Source of the DNA: CAYLNM01 sp964385045
GTDB lineage: Bacteria; Planctomycetota; Phycisphaerae; Phycisphaerales; SM1A02
Reading direction: 5' to 3'
Length of the DNA stretch: 19,216 bases
Assembly: GCA_964385045.1 (NCBI GenBank)
Contig: CAYLNM010000086.1
Location: 1 to 19,216 of the forward strand
Under the pieces are notes generated by a model that was not told where the DNA came from, did no database searches, and saw only the letters and a list, made by a program, of their open reading frames with translations. Below, one piece after another: positions 1 to 8,434 of the stretch (positions within the stretch are counted from its first letter, which is position 1; each line of letters begins with the position of its first letter). The position numbers and the translations under genes are program-made.

Positions 1-146
1 ATCGCGAATCGGGGGTCGGGGGGCGGGGGGCGGCATGGACCGTAGCAGCGGGTGCGGCCGCACGAGAGATCCTGCGCACGGATGATGCCCCGGAAGGGAT
101 CCTGCGTCACGGTCCGCCTCGTCGTGGACGGACCCCCACGTCTCCG
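1..146. other. Upstream region of the sigma factor gene, G-runs and a direct repeat
   Basis: No gene is supported here. Three long G-runs (11-15, 18-23, 25-30) lie almost back to back and could form a G-quadruplex on the + strand. The 9-mer GATCCTGCG occurs at 68-76 and again at 98-106, exactly 30 bp apart, and both copies are followed by a similar ACGG-type sequence. A direct repeat spaced by about three helical turns upstream of a regulator could be an operator pair, but that is inference from spacing only. Confidence 0.35.
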
Positions 147-152
147 TAGGAT
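147..152 (+). promoter_or_regulatory. Putative -10 element TAGGAT of the sigma factor-kinase operon
   Basis: TAGGAT sits 19 bp upstream of the ATG at 171, just before the GGAGG ribosome binding site (159-163). It matches TAGNNT, a pattern found in front of four other genes in this window. No TTGACA-like -35 is visible 17 bp upstream. If it is a -10 box, the transcript would start near 159 and the leader would be very short. Confidence 0.45.
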
Positions 153-170
153 GGCCCCGGAGGATGCGGC

Positions 171-1019
171 ATGTCGCACGGGGGTTCCGGAGCGCCTGGC
201 GGAAACGGACAGGACGAGCTCACCGCACTGATCAACCGCGTGGCGGGTGGGGGGCCGTGGCCCGCACCGGCCACGACGGGAGGGTCCGCCCCGGACCGCG
301 CGGGGACCACCGATCGGGATCCGCCCTTCGACGCGACGGTGGAGCAGCTCTACGGACTCGTCCGGGACGTCGTCCGGCGGGTGCGGCGGCCGCGCTCGAA
401 CCACCACACCCCGGAGACCACGGACCTCGTGCACCGCGTGTGGGAGCGGACGGTGCTCGCCGGCACGTCGCCCGGCGGGGCCGACGGCGCCCCGGGGCCG
501 GAGGCCGCGCCCGGGGCCGACGCCGACGCCCGCGCTGCCCCCGACGCGACGGACCCGTCGAGCGACGCCGCACCCGCGCGTCACCCCGACCCGCCTCGCT
601 GGCAGAGCCGGGAGCACTTCTTCAACCTCGTGGCCACCGCGACCGTCCAGACGCTGATCAACGAGCACCGTCACCGGACCGCGGCGCGTCGCGGCGGCGA
701 CGCGATGGTCCAGTCGCTCGACGCCCTGCCGCCGACCCGCCATCCCGCCCTGGCCGACGCCCGCTCGCCCGCGGACCTCGACCCCCACGTGCTGGCGGAT
801 CTGCTCGAGGCGCTCGATCGCTTCCGGCTCATCGAGCCGCGCGGCGCCACGATCGTCACGCTGCGCTTCCTCGCCGGGCTGACCATCGAGGAGGTCGCGG
901 TCGCGACGAACTGCTCTCCGTCCACCGTGAGCCGCGAGTGGCGGGCGGCCCGGGCGTGGCTCTTCGACCAGCTGGCCGAGCAGTGGCCCGAGCTGGCCCG
1001 GCGCGGCGGCGCGGAATGA
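171..1019 (+). CDS. ECF-type RNA polymerase sigma factor, planctomycete type
   Basis: This 282-residue protein would direct RNA polymerase to a specific promoter set. A sigma-2-like segment lies at about residues 53-96, including TTDLVHRVWERT. A conserved FFNLVATATVQTLINEHR block follows at about 148-166, and a C-terminal sigma-4 helix-turn-helix at about 211-271 contains LTIEEVAVATNCSPSTVSRE. This arrangement resembles the TIGR02999 sigma family common in planctomycetes. Between the two halves (about 105-145) is an Ala/Asp/Pro-rich insert, so the protein is longer than the usual 180-200 residues. The ATG at 171 is fixed by GGAGG seven bases upstream. Its TGA overlaps the start of the next gene, a Ser/Thr kinase (ATGA), implying translational coupling and a functional pair. 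No anti-sigma gene is present. The family is secure; its target genes are unknown. Confidence 0.9.
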   Translation: MSHGGSGAPGGNGQDELTALINRVAGGGPWPAPATTGGSAPDRAGTTDRDPPFDATVEQLYGLVRDVVRRVRRPRSNHHTPETTDLVHRVWERTVLAGTSPGGADGAPGPEAAPGADADARAAPDATDPSSDAAPARHPDPPRWQSREHFFNLVATATVQTLINEHRHRTAARRGGDAMVQSLDALPPTRHPALADARSPADLDPHVLADLLEALDRFRLIEPRGATIVTLRFLAGLTIEEVAVATNCSPSTVSREWRAARAWLFDQLAEQWPELARRGGAE

Positions 1020-3878
1020 TGGTGTCCGGACGCTTCGAGTCCGCCGCGCGGGTTGGCGGCGCGGACGCCGAGACGGCGCCGGGCGCGAGGGCGGACGCGG
1101 GCGCGGACGCCAGTGCGGACGCCACCACGCCGTCCGCCCCGGCGGACGAGGTCGCGCGCTGGCGACGCGTCAAGGCCGCGTTCCTGATGATGGCCGACGA
1201 CGCGGAGGCCACCGACGGGTGGCTGGCGCTCGAGGACGACGCCCTCGACGAGCCGAGCCGCGACATCCGCGCCCTGCTCGCGGCGGACCGCGCGGCCGAC
1301 GGGTTCCTCGGCGGGACCGCGCCGGCCCGCGTCGCGGCGCCGAACGGCCAGCCCGACGCGGGCGCGGAGGCGGGCGGCGAGCTCGGGCCCGGCGATCGCT
1401 TCGGCCAGTGCCGCGTCGTGCGGCTCGCAGGCCGCGGCGGCATGGGCGAGGTGTACGAGGCGATCGATCTCGGCCTGCTCATCGACGAGACGAGTGCCGC
1501 GAGCGATCCGCCGCCCACGCCCGCCGCGACGGCCGCGCCGACGGGCTCCGCGGGGACGGCCGCCCCCGCGGGGGGAGGCGACGCCATGCCCGCCGCGCCC
1601 GCCGCGCCCGCCGCGCCCGCCGCGCCCGCCGCGCCCGCCGGTCGCCGCGTGGCGGTCAAGATCCTCTCCCCGTGGTGGCTGGGGCCCCGGGGCGGCACCG
1701 CACTGGCGGCCCTGCGCCGCGAGGTGGCCACGCTCGCGCGGCTCGACCACCCCGGCGTGGCCCGGATCCACCGGGCGGGCGTCGACCGACTGCCGGGCCG
1801 CGTCCGGCGGCTCGCCTACGTGGTGCTGGAGTACGTCGACGGGCGACCCCTGCTCGAGCACGTCGATCGGACGGCGGGCGACGACCCCGCGGCGCGGGCG
1901 CGCGTCGCGGTCGACCTCGGGCACCGACTCGCGGGCGCGGTCGCCGCGGCCCACGCCGAGCGGATCGTCCACCGGGACCTCAAGTCCTCGAACGTGCTCG
2001 TGCGGGCCGACGGAACGCTCGTGGTCGTCGACTTCGGGATCGCCCGCGTGCTCCGCGACGAGTCGGAGACGCCCGGAGGGGCGGGGGGCGGCGGGTGGGG
2101 ACACCCTCGCGACGCAGGTCTCGGGCGGCCTCGACGCCGCCGGCACGATCGGGGCCATCAGCCCCGAGCGGGCGCGGGGCCACCGCGGCGGCACCCGCGA
2201 GGACGTGTGGGCGATCGGGGTGCTGCTGTTCCGCACCGCGGCGGGAAGGCCGCCGCTGGATCTCGACGGACTGCCGACCTTCGAGGCGCTCCGGCGGGTC
2301 GCCGACCGTCCGCCGCCGCCGATCCGCAGCGTGGCTCCCAAGGTGCCGCGCGATCTCGCCACGGTGATCGACCGGTGCCTCGCGTTCGACCCCGGGGACC
2401 GGTATCCCGACGCCGCCGCGGTCCGCGACGAGCTCGACCGGGTGCGGTCGGGCGTCGCGCCGCAGGCCCGGCCGGTGAGCGCGGTGGGACGGGCGGTGCG
2501 GGCGGCCCGCCGTCACCCCGTGCCCGCGGCCCTGCTGCTCGTCATCGTGCTCGGCTCGCTGGCCTCCACCGCCGTCATGGCTCGACTCGTGGGCATCGCC
2601 GACGCCCAGCGGGCGCTGGCGGCCGAGTCGGAGCAGACGGTGCAGCGGGTGGCCGATGAGCTGCTGTTCGACGTCGCGGATCTGCTGGAGGGGGAGCCCG
2701 GGACGCTCGCGGCCCGGATCCGGCTGCTCGAGATCGGCCTCGCGTACGCCGACGACGTGGCGCCACCCGACGCGGAACTTGCGCCGGATCGAGCGCTCGA
2801 CCTCGCCGAGGCCCTCGTGCGCCTCGGCTACTCGCACGGACGTCGCCGACCGGCACCGGACCCGGAGCGCAGCGAGCTCGAGCTGCCCCCGGGGGCGATC
2901 GCCGCGGTGCGCCGCGGCGTCGAGCTCTGTCGACTCGCCGCGGAGGCGGCGCCGGACGACGCGGACGTCCTCGGACGCGCCGCGGTGATCGTCCGCCGCG
3001 CCGCGTGGTCCGGCATGATCCACGGCGAGGACAAGCGCCGGCTGTACGACGACCTGCTGCCCTCCCTCATCGAACGAACGCTCGCCCTCGATCCGGACCA
3101 GCTCGACGCCCTCGCCGCGCGCGTCTGGTTGACGCTCAACCGCGCCAACCGCGACCGGCTCGAGGCACGCCGGCTCGAGGCCATCGAGCAGCTCGAGTCC
3201 ATCGTGCCCGACCTCGAGCGGCTGGTCGCGGCCCGGCCGGAGGATCCCGAGACCGCGGAGCTGGCCGCGATCATCACCGGGGCGCTCCTGCAGCATCGGC
3301 TCTGGGCCAACGACGCGGGCGTCGTGCCCGCGGACGAGCCGTTGGCCGTCCTGCCCGTCGCCGAGGCCCACGTCCACGCCGCGGACCGGGCCGCCCGCGT
3401 CGTGGGCACGACGCAGGCGATCATCCGGCGGAGCACGGCCCGGAACCTGCTCGGCCTCGCGCTCGTGCGGGACGCGCCCGGGCGCGAGACCGAGGCGGTC
3501 GAGCTCGTGGCGAGCTCGATCTCCCGCGTGGAGGGGATCGCGGCGAGCGAGCCGTCGGACTGGTGGCTCCGCCGGCTCGTCTCGGTGGCCCACTACGTCG
3601 CGTCCGTCACGCGGGCGGAGCTCGCGTACCACCACGAGGCCGGGGACCCGGATCGTCGCCGCGCGCACCTGCTCGCGGCGCGGGACCATCTCACCCGGTT
3701 GACCGACGTGCTCGCGGTGCGGGCCGCAGCCGGCGAGCTCGTCATCAACGACGACAGCATGGTGGGCATGGCCCGCGAACGGCTCGCCCACATCGACGCG
3801 GCCCTGGGCGGGACACGGCTGCCGGGGGACGATCCCACCCGGCACCTCAGCGACGGCGTGCGGTCGCCGGAGCCCTGA
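1016..3878 (+). CDS. Membrane-anchored Ser/Thr protein kinase with helical C-terminal domain, frame broken near 2083-2088
   Basis: The start ATG overlaps the sigma factor TGA. The first frame (1016 to about 2086) carries the glycine loop GRGGMGEVYEA (residues 139-149), the ATP-binding Lys of VAVK at 215, HRD with catalytic Asp 321 and DFG at 339. The second frame (about 2088 to 3878) carries GTIGAISPERARG, DVWAIGVLL and the C-lobe, a transmembrane helix at about 2518-2595, and a roughly 420-residue helical, TPR-like region predicted to be outside the membrane. Neither frame alone gives a complete kinase; joining them needs removal of one base (or gain of two), most simply in the six-G run 2083-2088. 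The product would be about 953 residues. Between glycine loop and Lys 215 lies an extra stretch of about 55 residues, partly a tandem repeat. It may phosphorylate or control the overlapping sigma factor. A true pseudogene, a sequencing error and programmed frameshifting are all possible. Confidence 0.85.
1589..1639 (+). repeat. 9-bp tandem repeat GCGCCCGCC inside the kinase gene
   Basis: Five full copies of GCGCCCGCC (1595-1639) follow a partial copy (1589-1594). In frame they encode Ala-Pro-Ala repeats. The repeat lies in the coding sequence between the glycine loop and the ATP-binding lysine. Because the unit is three codons, copy-number change would keep the frame and only alter linker length. 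Confidence 0.9.
2078..2100 (+). other. G-rich tract at the kinase frameshift
   Basis: G-runs of 4 (2078-2081), 6 (2083-2088) and 4 (2097-2100) lie in the activation loop between DFG and the SPE motif. The reading frame with kinase homology changes by +1 across this tract. The six-G run is the most probable site of the indel. Confidence 0.7.
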
Positions 3879-3901
3879 GGCCGAGCCAACGGTCGTCGCC
3901 C

Positions 3902-4486
3902 CTAGTCGTCCTCGACGCGGCCCGCGCGCTCGCCCAGCCGCTCCTCGATCCGCAGCAGCGCATCGCGTATCTCCACGAGCACGGCGCCGTCGACCGCGGT
4001 GTGCCCGCTGGCCCCGTCGCCCTCGGTCCGCCCCGTGCGCCGCCCTCCGCCGTCCTCCGCGTCCTGCATCTGGTCCCGGCGCTCGAGCACCGCCTGCCGG
4101 AACGCCGGTGCATCCACGATCCCGACGATCGACAGGAGGGCCCCGGCGGTGTTCGTCTGGCCCGCGGTCTCGACCTTGAAGCCCCGCAGGTCGAAGGCCC
4201 GCATGATCGGTCCCTGGAACATCTGGAGGTCGGTGATCTTCTCGAGCGGGATCGTGCTCTCGACCCGGTTGAGGATGCCCTTGCGCACCTCCAGCGTCCG
4301 CGTCGTGAGCGTGCAGCCGAGGTTGTCGAGGTACTTCCGGATCAGGGCCCGGCCGATCAGCCACACGATCGGGATGAGCGGGATGCCGACGATCGTCACC
4401 ACGCAGACGATCATCGAGCTAATCATCCAGTAGGTGGTGACCTTCGGATCGAACTCGGCGGTTCGGAGGACGGTGTGCTCGGGCAT
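3902..4486 (-). CDS. Small membrane protein with bacterial PH domain (YdbS-like, bPH_2)
   Basis: The protein is 194 residues from the ATG at 4486, with GGAG about 6-9 bases upstream. An N-terminal hydrophobic hairpin at about residues 17-45 (SSMIVCVVTIVGIPLIPIVW) is followed by a bPH_2-like domain, marked by LTTRTLEVRKGIL and the STIPLEKITDLQMFQGPI block (about 50-120). The C-terminus is charged and ends in a short amphipathic, possibly coiled-coil segment. Members of this family are membrane-associated; their function is generally unknown. A longer in-frame opening runs to 4897, but that extension is low-complexity and Gly/Arg-rich, so it was not used. The gene converges on the kinase gene with a 23-bp gap. 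Confidence is good for the domain and low for any specific role. Confidence 0.85.
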   Translation of the reverse strand: MPEHTVLRTAEFDPKVTTYWMISSMIVCVVTIVGIPLIPIVWLIGRALIRKYLDNLGCTLTTRTLEVRKGILNRVESTIPLEKITDLQMFQGPIMRAFDLRGFKVETAGQTNTAGALLSIVGIVDAPAFRQAVLERRDQMQDAEDGGGRRTGRTEGDGASGHTAVDGAVLVEIRDALLRIEERLGERAGRVEDD

Positions 4487-5108
4487 GGAAGGCTCCGCGC
4501 GGCTCGGTGAAGCACGGGATGGATCGAGTCGACCGCTGGGGGGCGGCGGGCGAGCGGGGCAGCGGGGGCAGTGAGCACCCGAGCCGACGTCGGCCGCCGC
4601 GAGCCGCCTCCGGCCGCGGCCCGCCCCGGCCATCATGACACCGCCGCCGGGCGCGCGTCGCCCACGGCGGGCCGAACCGATTGCGCACACCGGCGACCGC
4701 CCGCGGTTCCATGCGTGCACCCGCGGGGCGGGCTGCCGGCCCCCGTCCCCCGTGTCCCCGGTCCCTCGGCCCCGGGCCCCACCTGCCCGGCCGCGGGCCC
4801 CCGGCGTCATGTCCCCCAGCCGCCGGCCCTCGGCCCCCATCTCCCCCGGCCGCGGGCCCCCGACGTCATGTCCCCCGGTCAGGGCCCGTCCCGCCACGCC
4901 CCGGCCACCTCCCGCCTCGGCTGAGCCCCCGGCAGGGCTCCTCGGCCGAGCCCCCGCCCAGCCCCCGCTCAGCCCCGGGCTGGCGGCGGGGCGGAGCGGC
5001 TCGGGTCATCCCCTGACGGCGCGGCCCGGCCGACCCCCGATTCCGCCTCGTCAGGCCCGATTCGGGGCCGATCTCCGGGCACGTCCGAGTCCGGGCACGC
5101 CGCCTCGC
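4487..5108. other. Intergenic region, no supported gene
   Basis: About 620 bp of C-rich sequence (on the + strand) separates the PH-domain gene from the fabH gene. Open frames across it on both strands are low-complexity and lack any domain signature. The middle part is a degenerate ~30-bp tandem repeat (listed separately). After it come several GAGCCCCC/AGCCCCCG-type short repeats at about 4920-4975. Confidence 0.6.
4757..4905. repeat. Degenerate ~30-bp tandem repeat
   Basis: About five units of 28-32 bp run head to tail. Two alternate units are nearly identical 32-mers at 4786-4817 and 4845-4876, starting CCCGGCCGCGGGCCCCC and ending CGTCATGTCCCCC, with one difference (GGCGTC against GACGTC). 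The units between and around them (about 4757-4785, 4818-4844, 4874-4905) are more diverged. The 59-bp spacing of the two best copies is not a multiple of three, which argues against a repeated peptide. No Cas genes or unique spacers are present, so this is not a CRISPR array. Confidence 0.65.
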
Positions 5109-5114
5109 TAGACT
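5109..5114 (+). promoter_or_regulatory. Putative -10 element TAGACT of the fabH gene
   Basis: TAGACT lies 18-25 bp upstream of the candidate starts at 5133 and 5139. The identical hexamer occurs in the same position before the P-type ATPase gene on the other strand. It supports an early start for the gene. No clear -35 was found. Confidence 0.45.
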
Positions 5115-5132
5115 GCGACCGCGGAAGACCGG

Positions 5133-6344
5133 GTGGCGATGGACGCGGCCGATCCGTCGGCCCAGCCGTCGGCCCAGGCCCACCGCGCGTGCCGCGGCGG
5201 CCGACCTGCGGCCCGCCCGTGTCGCCACCGACGTCCTGCGGATCGCCTCGCACCCATGATCACCACGCCATCCGCTCGCAACGGGGACGGTTCGACGGCC
5301 CCCGGGGACCGTCCCGACCTCGCCCCCGACCGGGCCGCCCCGTCGGCCGAGCCGCCGCGCCGCTCCGCCGTCGCCGGACTCGGCGCCCACCTCCCGGCCC
5401 ACGAGATCACCAATCGCGATCTCGAGGAGCTGGTCGAGACCAGCGACGAGTGGATCCTCGCCCGCACCGGCATCCGCACCCGCCGCCGCGTCGCCCGCGA
5501 GGACGCCACGAGCGATCTCGCCGCCGCCGCCGCCCTGGCCGCGATGGCCGACGCCGGCATCGGCCCCGCCGACGTGGACCTGCTCCTGCTCGCCACCGCC
5601 ACCCCCGACAACCCGGTGCCGGCCACCAGCTGCCGGGTGCACGAACTGCTCGGGCTCGGCGAGACGGGGGCGATGGACGTCGGCGCCGGCTGCTCCGGCT
5701 TCCTCTACGCGATGCACACGGCCGATGCGTTCATCCGGGCCGGCAGTCACCGCACGATCCTCGTGGTCGGGGCCGAGTGCCTCACCCGCGTGACCGACTA
5801 CACCGACCGCCGGACCTGCATCCTCTTCGGCGACGGAGCGGGGGCCTGCGTCCTCTCGGGCCGCGGGCCGCTGGAGCTCATTCACTCCGCGATCGGGGCC
5901 GACGGCACCCAGCGGGACCTCATCCACATCCCCGCCGGCGGCAGCCGTACGCCCGCCTCCTGCGATACCGTCGCGGCCGGCCAGCACTTCATCAAGCTCG
6001 ACGGCCGCCGCGTCTTCAAGCACGCGGTGCGGCGCATGAGCGAGGCGGCGGAGCGGGCGATGGCCGCGACCGGCCTGACCCGCGACGACTTCGCCGCCGT
6101 CATCGCCCACCAGGCCAACGAGCGGATCATCCGCGCCGTCGGCGAGCAGCTCGGCCTCACCGACGAGCAGGTGGTGCTCGACGTGGCCGAGACCGGCAAC
6201 ACCTCCGCCGCGTCGGTGCCGATCGCCCTCACCCACGCCCGCGACGCCCGCGGCTTCGAGCCGGGGCGTCACGTGATGCTGCTGGCCTTCGGCGCCGGGC
6301 TCACCTGGGCGGTGCAGGTGCTGCGGGTGACCGGCGAGGGCTGA
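5133..6344 (+). CDS. fabH: 3-oxoacyl-ACP synthase III (KAS III, FabH family)
   Basis: The enzyme condenses an acyl-CoA primer with malonyl-ACP in the first step of fatty-acid synthesis, or does a similar reaction in a specialised pathway. Numbered from 5133, the thiolase-fold core begins near residue 79. It carries SDEWILARTGIRTRRR (a FabH signature), the active-site Cys in GAGCSGFLYAM (about 189), the His in AHQAN (about 328) and the Asn in ETGNTSAAS (about 357), so the catalytic triad is complete. The start is uncertain. GTG 5133 has GGAAG five bases upstream and fits the TAGACT box; ATG 5139 is equivalent. ATG 5256 would remove an Arg-rich leader but has no ribosome binding site. All choices leave an unusual N-terminal extension of at least 35 residues. 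It stands alone with no other fab genes, so it may be a second copy. Confidence 0.9.
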   Translation: MAMDAADPSAQPSAQAHRACRGGRPAARPCRHRRPADRLAPMITTPSARNGDGSTAPGDRPDLAPDRAAPSAEPPRRSAVAGLGAHLPAHEITNRDLEELVETSDEWILARTGIRTRRRVAREDATSDLAAAAALAAMADAGIGPADVDLLLLATATPDNPVPATSCRVHELLGLGETGAMDVGAGCSGFLYAMHTADAFIRAGSHRTILVVGAECLTRVTDYTDRRTCILFGDGAGACVLSGRGPLELIHSAIGADGTQRDLIHIPAGGSRTPASCDTVAAGQHFIKLDGRRVFKHAVRRMSEAAERAMAATGLTRDDFAAVIAHQANERIIRAVGEQLGLTDEQVVLDVAETGNTSAASVPIALTHARDARGFEPGRHVMLLAFGAGLTWAVQVLRVTGEG

Positions 6345-6359
6345 GCCCGGAAGGGGCGG

Positions 6360-8207
6360 CTACCCCGCCGCCCGCAGCGACAGCACCCGCACCGGGACCC
6401 GCTCGCCCATCGCCGCGCGGACCATGGCCTCGACGTCGGCCGCCACGTCCGGGTCGACCGGCCCCGTCCACACCAGCGCGATCTCGACGCCGTGTCCCGG
6501 CTCGAGCTCCTGCTGCGCCATGGACAGCACGGTCGCGGTGCCGGTCTCGGCCACGCGGGCGCGGATCGCCTCCCGCAGGTCGCGCGGCAGGGCCCGCTCC
6601 GGCGGCCGGCTGACCCCGGTGCGCACCTGCGTGAGGAGGTTGAGCGCGAGCGGGGCGGTGACCGCGACCACGCCGAGCATCAGCGAGAGCGTCACGCCCC
6701 GCACCCACGCCGGCGCGGTCTCGCCCTTGCGCGCGACCTGCAGGCCGAAGAAGCGGAAGACCATCGCCGCCCCGAGGACGATCGCGAAGAAGTTCGTGAC
6801 GAAGAGCACCGCGGCCCCGATCGCGACGGTGGGCTCCCCCTTGGCCGCCGCGATCCCGGTGGCCGACAGCGGCGGCACGAGGGCGACCGCGATCGCGACG
6901 CCCGCGAGCGTTCCCGCCAGTCCCGGGCGGGCGAGCGCGTAGGCGGCGGCCATGCCCGAGAAGGCGGCGATGCCGAGGTCGAAGAGGTTCGGCCCGCCGC
7001 GGGCCATCACCTGCCCCGACAATTCGTCCCACGGCGAGAGCAGGCCGACCACGAGCGACACCGCCACCGCGCCCGCCACGCCGATCGACATCGCACGGAC
7101 CGAGGCGCGGAACAGCGCGAGGTTGCCCTGCACCAGCGACAGGCCCGCCGCCACCATCGGCGTCATGAGCGGCGCGACCAGCATCGCCCCGATCACCACC
7201 GCGGCCGAGTCCTGCACCAGGCCGAGGGCGGCGATGGCGGCGCTGAGCGTGATCATCACCATGAAGTCGGTCGACAGCCGGCCGCCCGCCTCGAGCCGCT
7301 CGTGCAGGTCCTTCCGCTGCTCGCGGTCGAGGACGGGCACGAACATCCGCAGGCGCTCGACCGCCCGCTCGAGGCGTCCCGGTCCCGCCGCATCCGCCGC
7401 CCGGGCGACCGCGACGGCGAAGGGCACGTCCTCCCGTTCGCTCCGCAGCTTCCGGAGCTGCTCGAGGAGCTTCGGCACGCGGCCGGCCTCCTCGGCGTCG
7501 AGCAGCACGAGGTCGCCCGGCTGCAGCACCGCCGACACCGCGTCGATCAGCGGGCCCTCCGGCGGGTCGGCCTGCGAGAGCCGTTCCGCGCGGTGGCCCG
7601 GCTTGCGCTCCTGCACCGAGCCGAAGGCCCGGCGGGACCGCGCGAGCTTGTCCGGGTCGGGGATCGCGAGCACCGGAGCCTCGCCCGCCCCGAGCCCGCG
7701 GGTGGCCAGCCGCAGGGCGTGCCGCCCGCCGCCGCCGACCTGCGGCACCACGATCCGCGCCGGGGCGTTGCCGCCCACCGGCCCCGCGTCGAGCAGCAGC
7801 ACGTCGTCCGGCGCCGCCCGGGCGAGCCGCGAGACGATCGAACGCCGGGCGTCGGCCGTCTCGCCCACCGGGCTCGCGAGCACGAGGTCGCGGGCCTCCA
7901 GCTCGGCCGCGGCATCCAGCACCGCCCGCCGGAGATCCGGCCCGCGGCAGTCGTGCACCACCGGATCCTTCGTCTCGCCCGCGGCGTCGCCGCCGATCGC
8001 CTCCACCGCGGCCCGCACCAGTGGCGGCGTCTCGTCGTCGAGCTGATCCGCGTTGACGGTGGCGCGATGCCGCTGCGGGGCCTCGGTCGCGCAGAGCACC
8101 CGGAGCGGACGGCCCGCCGCGACCGAGAGCCGCGCCGCCCAGCTCAGGGCGGGAAGATCGGCGACGTCGAAGAGCACGAGCACGGTGACCATGGCGGCGA
8201 CGAGCAT
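6360..8207 (-). CDS. DUF389 membrane protein with Usp-like N-terminal region
   Basis: Read from the ATG at 8207 the protein is 615 residues; ATG 8192 is an alternative start. The first ~290 residues are soluble and resemble universal-stress-type nucleotide-binding folds: the start MVTVLVLFDVADLPALS is a typical Usp beta-alpha entry. From about residue 300 it becomes a DUF389 domain with about six membrane helices and hallmark segments such as TDFMVMITLSAAIAALGLV, IGAMLVAPLMTPMVAAGLSL and VALVPPLSATG. A soluble tail of about 90 residues follows. The DUF389 family has no established biochemical function. It converges with fabH (15-bp gap) and is divergent from nrfH, sharing a 227-bp upstream region. 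The start is poorly determined: a six-G run, possibly a ribosome binding site, precedes 8207. Confidence 0.88.
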   Translation of the reverse strand: MLVAAMVTVLVLFDVADLPALSWAARLSVAAGRPLRVLCATEAPQRHRATVNADQLDDETPPLVRAAVEAIGGDAAGETKDPVVHDCRGPDLRRAVLDAAAELEARDLVLASPVGETADARRSIVSRLARAAPDDVLLLDAGPVGGNAPARIVVPQVGGGGRHALRLATRGLGAGEAPVLAIPDPDKLARSRRAFGSVQERKPGHRAERLSQADPPEGPLIDAVSAVLQPGDLVLLDAEEAGRVPKLLEQLRKLRSEREDVPFAVAVARAADAAGPGRLERAVERLRMFVPVLDREQRKDLHERLEAGGRLSTDFMVMITLSAAIAALGLVQDSAAVVIGAMLVAPLMTPMVAAGLSLVQGNLALFRASVRAMSIGVAGAVAVSLVVGLLSPWDELSGQVMARGGPNLFDLGIAAFSGMAAAYALARPGLAGTLAGVAIAVALVPPLSATGIAAAKGEPTVAIGAAVLFVTNFFAIVLGAAMVFRFFGLQVARKGETAPAWVRGVTLSLMLGVVAVTAPLALNLLTQVRTGVSRPPERALPRDLREAIRARVAETGTATVLSMAQQELEPGHGVEIALVWTGPVDPDVAADVEAMVRAAMGERVPVRVLSLRAAG

Positions 8208-8434
8208 AGGCGACCCCCCGATCGCCGCCCGGGGCGAGCCAGCGCGACCGGGAACGGTTTGGACGCTTCGCCGTCGCCACCCGCCTCGAAGTCGGCCTCG
8301 TGGTCGGATCCCGGATGGGCGCCCCGTCCCCTCGGTCGCAGTCTGCCCGCGTCGACGCCGCGGCGGCCGAGCGGGCACCACGTCTCCCGTGACGTCCGCC
8401 CAGCCCTGCCGCTCCGCGTCCGGAGCCCGCGCCC

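Noticed and set aside
1980..4364. Long minus-strand frame opposite the Ser/Thr kinase
   Set aside because: It has no domain signature and crosses two well-supported genes; it is an antisense shadow.
4487..4897. In-frame N-terminal extension of the PH-domain protein (331 residues in total)
   Set aside because: The extension is Gly/Arg/Pro low-complexity and overlaps the non-coding tandem repeat. The ATG at 4486 has a ribosome binding site and sits just before the first membrane helix.
4757..4905. CRISPR array
   Set aside because: Units abut one another with no unique spacers, they are highly degenerate, and there are no cas genes.
6345..6359. Terminator between fabH and the DUF389 gene
   Set aside because: The gap is only 15 bp with no convincing hairpin.
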